Positions 57,732-64,000 of a stretch of 64,000 nt of DNA are shown here, piece after piece. Source of the DNA: Pieris napi (Eukaryota; Arthropoda; Insecta; Lepidoptera; Pieridae); the NCBI RefSeq assembly GCF_905475465.1, contig NC_062246.1, positions 6,288,001-6,352,000 of the forward strand, given 5' to 3'. The notes beneath the pieces are model-generated. The model saw only the letters and a program-made list of their open reading frames with translations, searched no databases and was not told the origin of the DNA. The position numbers and the translations under genes are program-made. Position 1 is the first letter of the stretch. Every line of letters begins with the position of its first letter.

Positions 57732-58776
57732 TTGATTATAGTGGATGCATTTTCCAAGTATTGTTTGCTCTACTCTCTGTACAGACAAAACACTGACGAG
57801 CTAAAACGAATTTTTTCAAATGCGGTGTCATTATTTGGTACGCCGTCTACAATAGTATGTGATCGCGCTAGAATGTTCGAAAGCGCTACATCCAAAATTG
57901 GGTCAGTGATTTGGGATGCTCGATACATTTTATCACGCCTGGTATGCACCGTGAAAATGGGCAAGCGGAGCGGTACTGCAGGACAGTTCTCAACATGCTA
58001 CGTGTTGAAGTAGGCAACAAAGGTTCCCAATGGTCCGATGTGCTGTGGAGGATGCAGCTCACTTTGAATATCTCCAAGCAAAGTACCACGCAGACGTCAC
58101 CACTACAGTTACTGGTCGGTATTGACGCAGTTACTCCAGTCATCAGATCGTTAGTGCGAGATGTGGCACTTACTAACTCTAATCCCAATCGGGAGGCTCT
58201 TTTAACTCTTCGCAGACAACGAGCTTCGGAACTCCTTGCAACCAATCAACAGCGCTAGGATACCTACGTTTACGAGGGTCGACGGCAGCCACTCACTTTT
58301 GCTGTCGGAGACTTTGTGTTTGTGAGCAAGACTGCACAAATCACCGGCTGCGCATGGACTGGACTCCGGCATGCGCGGGCCTTACAAGGTTATTCGCGCG
58401 TTACCGTGCCACCGTTACGAGTTAGAGCTACTAGCTGGTTCCTATGGGAAAAAGACCCAAGCTGCAGCTGAAAATATGATGTTGTGGCAAGGCGAGTGGA
58501 CGCCGGATGCGTGCTCAGTTTTTTTTGAGACTGGTGAGTGATGTCAGTGGTGCTAATGTGTTTAGGCCACATAGAGAACATGCAAAGGTATGGGTCTCTG
58601 TTACAAATTTTTCTGGTGCTAATGTGTTTAGGCCACTTAGAGAACATGCAAAATGTATGGGACTCTGTTTTAACAAATTGTCGCTTATGAGAGCACTAAA
58701 AGCCGCTGTCGTTACGACAGTGTATTGCAAGATACTGAGTTTTATTTTTATTCGTGTTAAGTCTGAAGCTATCTAA
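57732..58776 (+). pseudogene. Gypsy integrase core and C-terminus, broken
   Basis: VDAFSKYCLLYSLYRQNTDE and CDRARMFESAT (second catalytic Asp) are in one frame. A single-base loss near 57892 shifts to the frame with HRENGQAERYC (catalytic Glu). A stop at 58256-58258 cuts that frame where the first block reads on. The final part shows the same 66-bp duplication and a short extra segment (about 58477-58550) lacking in the first block. Confidence 0.8.
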
Positions 58777-59439
58777 TTCTGTAATATTTGCTTTTTGATA
58801 GACCTTATCTGTGTGCGCTTGAGTGCACGCTTGCGCACATAGTACTGGTAATTGAGAAATAGAGATAAATGTCATTTTTCATCCCTCTAATCCAGGATAT
58901 ATGCTTCAGATAACACTAAACTAGGTAAATTACTTACAAGTTCCTTCTATGTTTCAGAGACTGCATTAGACAATAATGAGCAGTTTGCAAGGGATGAAAC
59001 AAATGAAGAGAGAAATGGCTCTGATGCTAGTGGTGCAAGTAATGCTGCGGTCGAGGACGCCGCACTGTCAGGAACGGCCGTCTTATAAAACAATCTCCAC
59101 AGAGCAAGTCGGACCGAGTGAGGGGTAACAGAGAGGAGTGGAACTGGGAACACCGGAAATGCGGCGATTGGCGCTCGGACGTGACAGACGCGGGAGTGTT
59201 TTGTTTTTTTAATTGCGTTGTGTAAAATATGTTCTTCTGGTTGCGTATAATTTTCATTGTGGTATTTTAGTTAATTAAAAATTGTTTTGTAAGGAATAAA
59301 ACTTCCTAGGTTGAGTGTTTTGTTACTTTTATTATTTATCGTTTGTGATTTCTAAGAGTATATTTTGTAATATTAAGTGACTAATAAATATTATTTTATT
59401 ACAATAAAGTACTTGTCTAATAAAATGAAAATGATCAAT

Positions 59440-59965
59440 GATGAAAAATGAAAATGAAAATGACCTTTTTTTTTTTTTTTTTTTTTTTTAATAAACGTTT
59501 CCAGATTATTCCCCGACTATATAGTCGTCGGAGGTGTTAAAAAGCTTACATAAATGTATTGGTAACCCGAATGTTTACTTTCTATTACTATATTACTACT
59601 CTACTACTACCTATTTCTTTTGACAACCCCCTGCATGACCCTCACAGCAAATCCCAAAAAGATGCCCCTCAACCTAACATTGAGCATTATTCCCTTCAAA
59701 CCCGTCTCCGTTACCCTCATGCCCATAGCTTGCTCAGCGTTATACCTGTCGTATCCATACATGGGACAGTCGGTCAGAACATGCAACACTGTCTCTTCAG
59801 CTGCATCGTCACAAGGACAGGCAGCACTTTGTCTAACCCTGAACCTGTAAAGATACGACAAGAAACCACCGTGACCAGTCAAGACCTTATTGGACATTAT
59901 GAAACATGTACAAAAAACAGTTCGCACCTTCGGGTTTTTGAAATCGCTTAACAATTACTCTACAT
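59440..59965 (-). mobile_element. R1-like LINE 3' fragment
   Basis: The minus-strand frame 59954-59607 reads VLTGHGGFLSYLYRFRVRQS, then CPCDDAAEETVLHVLTDCP, the C-terminal zinc-knuckle-like motif (C-x-C ... H-x-L-x-x-C-P) of R1-type elements. The 3' end runs to a stretch of about 28 T near 59467-59490, a poly(A) tail in minus orientation. The first block keeps only the part to the right of 59879 (as 32718-32850). Confidence 0.75.
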
Positions 59966-60017
59966 TCTTAGATGCCTCTAAAGGACCATTGTTTATCTTA
60001 GGTCAAACGATTAACAA

Positions 60018-60290
60018 TTAGATTTTCTTTTCCATTTCTCTTTGTCTTATGGAAGTTGGAACATTTATCGAGTTTTCCCCCGCTAGTTCTATAATGTCAC
60101 CTGTCCATCTTTTCTTTTGTTGTCCTATACATCTCTTTCCAGTAGCTAAATGAACTGGCCATTTTGTTATTTCTAGTGTCCATCTTTTATCCCGTGCACT
60201 AGAAATATGACCCGCCCATTTCCATTTATGCCTTACAGCGTGCGTGTACAAGTGCATCTGTAAGTTTTGTTTTTTTACGAATGTCAACAT
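60018..60290 (-). mobile_element. LINE 3' fragment, copy 5
   Basis: Same fragment as at 32865-33118 (HKWKWAGHISSARDKRWT, GKRCIGQQKKRWTGDI), with a short inserted gaagttg near 60053. It lies downstream of methyltransferase copy 5. Confidence 0.7.
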
Positions 60291-60504
60291 TTCTTGTTTT
60301 GTTTATTCTACTCAACTTTAAGATGCTTCTTTCTAATGGAAGAAGTTATTGGTATATCGAACATAAATAATATTTTACAAAATTTATTACCTCTTGTACA
60401 TAGAATATATGTTTGTGTATTTCAATAAAAATTAATATTAAATATAATTTATATTTCATTGTTACATTTCAATAATATTGCAAAAAAAACGAATCCAGAT
60501 ATTA

Positions 60505-63148
60505 TTACTTTTTTTCAACATATAAAACGAGTACTTGCGCATTAAAGACAAAATCGTTACTAGATTTATTGTAATTGTACTTTTCAGTGTCAATTATCTG
60601 CATTTCTTGGGTTAAGTCTATAAAATAATCGTCATGTAACTCATCCGGGATCTTGAAAGGCAACACAGACATTATTGCACCTGAAAATAATTGTACATTT
60701 ATTAATTTGCATTTTCCCAAATACTAAAAGGAGGCACGTAACTTGTATACGTGTTATAACTTGCATATGTACACCCTTCATATATTATTGAAATTAAATA
60801 AATTGTTCTTATCATTTAAATAATATTAATACTCCAGTCAAATTACGAAATAAATAAACATGAGCGAACACAGTTTGGGGAGTTTGAGGATCGATAGGGG
60901 GGTGTATTCTGAGCATAAATTCCAATTTGAGGGGTTGTACTGAGGACAGCTCAAGGTCATTTCGATGGAAACGCGTTTAATTCAATATCTCGAAAATGGT
61001 TAGTGTTAGGCGAAAAATTGTAGAGACCTTTTCTTTTCCTAACTAAATTTACTAACTTTTTTATTTGAAACTTTTTTTTATAACATTAATATTTTTCAAG
61101 TTATTACTCCCGCAAGGCAGAAATTTTACTTTTTTTTTCAATTTTTCGTCGTTTTCTCCCCAACCATTCAATTTTATTAAATTTTACTGATCATCGAAGT
61201 GTAGATCTTTTAATTATGAACAATTTTGTTCTTAAACATTTTTCCGTAATGCCAATACCTTCGGAGTTATAGATTACTTTACCGAGCGAAATCCGCGCCA
61301 CTGTCGCAATATAAAAAGGTCAATCGATTGAACTACATATTTAAAAATTAGGTATTTAATTTAGGTAAATTTGGGTAAGAAGTAAATTAAAAATAAAAAC
61401 TGTTTCACACATTTATTGATAGAAAAATAGGTTATAAAATTCGGAATATTAAGCACCCGAGGTCGATGGAAGTGATTCGTGAATATTCGTGGCCCTGACG
61501 GTATCGGGGCATACGTCGTCCTAATTTATCCGGAGCTGGTTTCAATGACATCGCTATCGGCTAATAATTACTGATTAATTATCATTATTAATCATATATT
61601 ATGATTAATAATTTACTGAGATCGATTGCGTGCAAATGCAAAACCAAATGCGGCAAAGCGTGCGGATGCAGAAAGGCCGGCCTCTTTTGCTCAGTAATTT
61701 GCACCAATTGCCAAGAGAACTATTGTTCGAATGTCGCGAACGTTATCGACGATGATGATCTTGACGCAATGGACGAGGATGACGAATGCCCCGATACCGT
61801 CAGGACCACGAATATTCACGAATCACTTCCATCGACCTCGGGTGCTTAATATTCCGAATTTTATAATCTATTTTTCTATCAATAAATGTGTGAAACAGTT
61901 TTAATTTTTAATTTACTTCTTACCCAAATTTACCTAAATTAAATACCTAATTTTTAAATATGTAGTTCAATCGATTGACCTTTTTATATTGCGACAGTGG
62001 CGCGGATTTCGCTCGGTAAAGTAATCTATAACTCCGAAGGTATTGGCATTACGGAAAAATGTTTAAGAACAAAATTGTTCATAATTAAAAGATCTACACT
62101 TCGATGATCAGTAAAATTTAATAAAATTGAATGGTTAGGGAGAAAACGACGAAAAATTGAAAAAAAAGTAAAATTTCTGCCTTGCGGGAGTAATAACTTG
62201 AAAAATATTAATGTTATAAAAAAAAGTTTCAAATAAAAAAGTTAGTAAATTTAGTTAGGAAAAGAAAAGGTCTCTACAATTTTTCGCCTAACACTAACCA
62301 TTTTCGAGATATCGAATTAAACGCGTTTCCATCGAAATGACCTTGAGCTGACCTCAGTACAACCCCTCAAATTGGAATTTATGCTCAGAATACACCCCCC
62401 TATCGATCCTCAAAATCCCCAAACTGTGTTCGCTCATGTTTATTTAACCCGTTTTTAGCCATAATTTGACTGGACTATAAGGATTGATCTATTTTTATTT
62501 GAACGTAGAGAGAAACTTAGGACGAATAGCAAGGAACACGTCAAGCAACATCAGTTATGAGAATAATTCTGCTCATTGATTATTTGTTCGGCCGATTCCA
62601 TAATATATATATATACACAGTAGGTGTAGGCCTGTGACCACTAAAAGAGTCTGCCACCATAACTGTGTGTGGAAAAGTACGAAATACCATCACATTTGAT
62701 AGGATTTTTTGCAAAATATCCACGAATATATTAATAATATTTATACAGAGACAACACGCAGATAAATCGTGTATAAGATATCCAGATACTACGGTTACAG
62801 AGTTGTGCTCGTTTCCGCACCTGACACGTTCATAGTACGCTCATGTTATGATACGGTGTAGTGAGACTTATAACATGCTTTATTAAAGGTTTGATTGTAC
62901 ATACAAAGTGTACATTCTTGTGGCTTATGTTTGTTTTTTTATTTTGCTAATACTTGCTTAAGTCTAAAGTTGATAAAAATGTTTTCGAATTTGTTAACGT
63001 GTGTGTGTCTCTTTTCCCATTCGATTGTCGTCGACCTACCTTTGAAATTCTCTAGATTTTCATAATCGTGAAATATCAATTTATGTTCCAATTTTATTAT
63101 AGTAAATCCAGTTTTGTCTAATAATTGTTGCATGTCTTTAAGGGAATC
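60505..63148 (-). CDS. JHAMT-like: JHAMT-like methyltransferase, copy 5 (3' half; exons 1-2 not in window)
   Basis: Exon 3 at 63148-63040 and exon 4 at 60680-60505, both open and of standard length. They encode QQLLDKTGFTIIKLEHKLIF and, in exon 4, KIPDELHDDYFIDLTQEMQI down to LYVEKK and the stop. Introns and flanks match copy 2, so this is the second-block partner of copy 2. Intron 3 contains a palindromic element. Upstream of exon 3, intron 2 is interrupted by a LINE from 63236 to the window edge, so whether exons 1 and 2 exist cannot be told here. Confidence 0.75.
60830..62477. mobile_element. 1.65-kb palindromic element carrying a CXC-like ORF
   Basis: Flanked by TAA on both sides (60827-60829 and 62478-62480). 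The empty site in copy 2 (aatattaaggattg) has TAA once. Ends are tactccagtcaaatta and, inverted, tagtccagtcaaatta. The arms are about 690 bp each (60830-61520 and about 61785-62477), with a 264-bp centre. The right arm and centre encode a small ORF; the left arm carries its C-terminal coding part inverted. It looks like the end of a larger transposon turned into a palindrome. Confidence 0.85.
61601..61849 (+). CDS. Cysteine-rich CXC-like protein in palindromic element
   Basis: An 82-residue frame beginning MINNLLRSIACKCKTKCGKA. It contains CKCKTKC, then CGCRKAGLFCSVICTNC and CSNV, nine cysteines in a spacing like the tesmin/TSO1 CXC zinc-binding repeat (C-x-C-x4-C-x3-C-x-C-x6-C-x3-C-x2-C). 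An acidic stretch DDDDLDAMDEDDE and the end SLPSTSGA follow. Such a domain near a C-terminus occurs in some transposon-encoded proteins. Here it is probably the last part of a longer ORF, most of which is gone; the ATG may be fortuitous. Confidence 0.55.
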   Translation: MINNLLRSIACKCKTKCGKACGCRKAGLFCSVICTNCQENYCSNVANVIDDDDLDAMDEDDECPDTVRTTNIHESLPSTSGA

Positions 63149-63235
63149 CTGAAAAGAGTATATTTTTAATTAAACGGAAATTTGTGGTAGGTTCCAATTG
63201 TAGGTAGAACTCCAGGCTTTTGATATTCTAGAGTT

Positions 63236-64000
63236 AAAAATCAAAAATCAAAATCAAAATACGTTTATTCAATTTAGATGCTTCTTAGAACATGCTTATG
63301 AATGTCAACAACGTTTACAAAATTCACGAAAGAGCAGGACTACGCTATCCGTTCGCAAAACTACCAGGAGGCCTTGTTCTGAGAAGAACGGGCAAGAAAC
63401 TCAGCAAGTTTTGCCCTCCCTTTACATTACAATTATTCAAAGGAAAATGTCATAAACCACAACGTCATTTAAGTTACATAAGTAAAAAAAAATTAAAATC
63501 TGTTCTGTGATTTACCACATTCACCATTACACACATATTCATAACACTTCAAAGATAACAAATCAAATTATAAGAATATAATTAGAACTATTGCCAAGCG
63601 TTTTTATCTTCCAGGTAGTCATTGACTGTGTAGTAACCTTTACACATTAAGGTTTTTTTGATATGTGTTTTGAATCTGTTTAAAGGCAGTTCCAATATTT
63701 TGCTAGGAATCATGTTATAGCAGCGTATACTTAGGCCCATAAATGAAGTATTTATTTTCTGCAACCTGTAAGACGGCTGGAAAAGTTTTCCCTTATTTCT
63801 TGTATTCCTATTGTGAATGTCGCTGTTCTTTAAAAGAGAACTAATATTACTACGCACAAAAATGATACAGTTGTAAATATATTGGGAAGGTACCGTCAAA
63901 ATATCGATTTTCTTGAACAAATTTCTAAGTGAAGTGCCTGGTTTCAAGCAATAAATTGACCTAATAGCACGTTTTTGCAAGATAAAAATAGATTGTATAT
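63236..64000 (-). mobile_element. LINE (Jockey/CR1-like) 3' end, runs off the window
   Basis: The 3' end is at about 63236 with aaaatcaaaatcaaaatacg, followed on the minus strand by a UTR and the frame 63980-63588: MQKRAIRSIYCLKPGTSLRN, FKKIDILTVPSQYIYNCIIF, HNRNTRNKGKLFQPSYRLQK and PSKILELPLNRFKTHIKKTL. This is the typical RT-downstream region (K-R-A-I-R ... L-T-V-P-S-x-Y-I). The C-terminus is intact to the stop. The rest lies beyond 64000. It sits inside intron 2 of methyltransferase copy 5. Confidence 0.85.

Larger units (their letters stand above)
54600..59420 (+). mobile_element. Ty3/gypsy retrotransposon (second block), nearly full internal region
   Basis: A leader with tggcaccggtcg at 54619-54630 is a likely primer-binding site. 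It is followed by gag, two zinc knuckles, protease, RT, RNase H and integrase in the gypsy order, and a 3' region to about 59420 (with aataaag near 59403). I could not delimit LTRs: no long direct repeat links 54590 and the 3' region, so the 5' LTR seems lost. Frameshifts and stops make it inactive. Confidence 0.85.

Overview
The window looks like an AT-rich, TE-dense stretch of a lepidopteran (moth or butterfly) genome. The evidence is GT-AG introns, abundant non-LTR, Ty3/gypsy, mariner, Harbinger and Helitron remains, short interspersed repeats of a kind common in Lepidoptera, and genes whose best family match is juvenile hormone acid methyltransferase (JHAMT). No bacterial features, rRNA genes or CRISPR arrays are visible. 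The organism call and family names rest on recognition of motifs, not on a database search.

Left third (1-20 kb): two tandem 709-bp units carry a broken exon of an unrecognised secreted-type gene, whose fuller but also damaged copy sits at 12.6-14.7 kb. Around it lie a 119-bp tandem repeat, a Pif1-like helicase fragment, a minus-strand gypsy relic, a Harbinger fragment with a Myb/SANT-like ORF, and a 4-kb LINE split by a non-autonomous Helitron. At 16.8-17.6 kb is a deleted Harbinger with TAA target duplications. From 15 to 20.4 kb the sequence is otherwise mostly non-coding. One orphan 109-bp exon of a diverged JHAMT-like paralogue remains at 19.7 kb.

Right two thirds (20-64 kb): a head-to-tail array of minus-strand JHAMT-like genes, each with four exons of 356, 172, 109 and 176 nt. 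Copies 1 (21998-25392), 3 (41105-45254) and 4 (47569-50998) have open frames for 270 residues. Copy 2 (33333-38956) is broken by a 31-bp deletion. Copy 5 (60505-63148) has only its last two exons inside the window. Copies 1+2 and copies 4+5 form two versions of one segmental duplication. They share the same mariner, Helitron, gypsy and LINE fragments between the genes, so these insertions predate the duplication.

After duplication the two blocks diverged. In the first block a LINE replaced about 3.3 kb of Helitron and gypsy sequence, a MITE and a small Helitron landed upstream of copies 1 and 2, and a 2.1-kb palindrome landed in copy 2. In the second block an intronic 118/145-bp minisatellite is longer, and a 1.65-kb palindromic element carrying a cysteine-rich CXC-like ORF landed in copy 5. 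The two palindromes share terminal bases and both have 3-bp target duplications. They are the least explained elements here. The functional genes most likely make cytosolic SAM-dependent methyltransferases of the JHAMT family. Everything else is mobile DNA or its debris.
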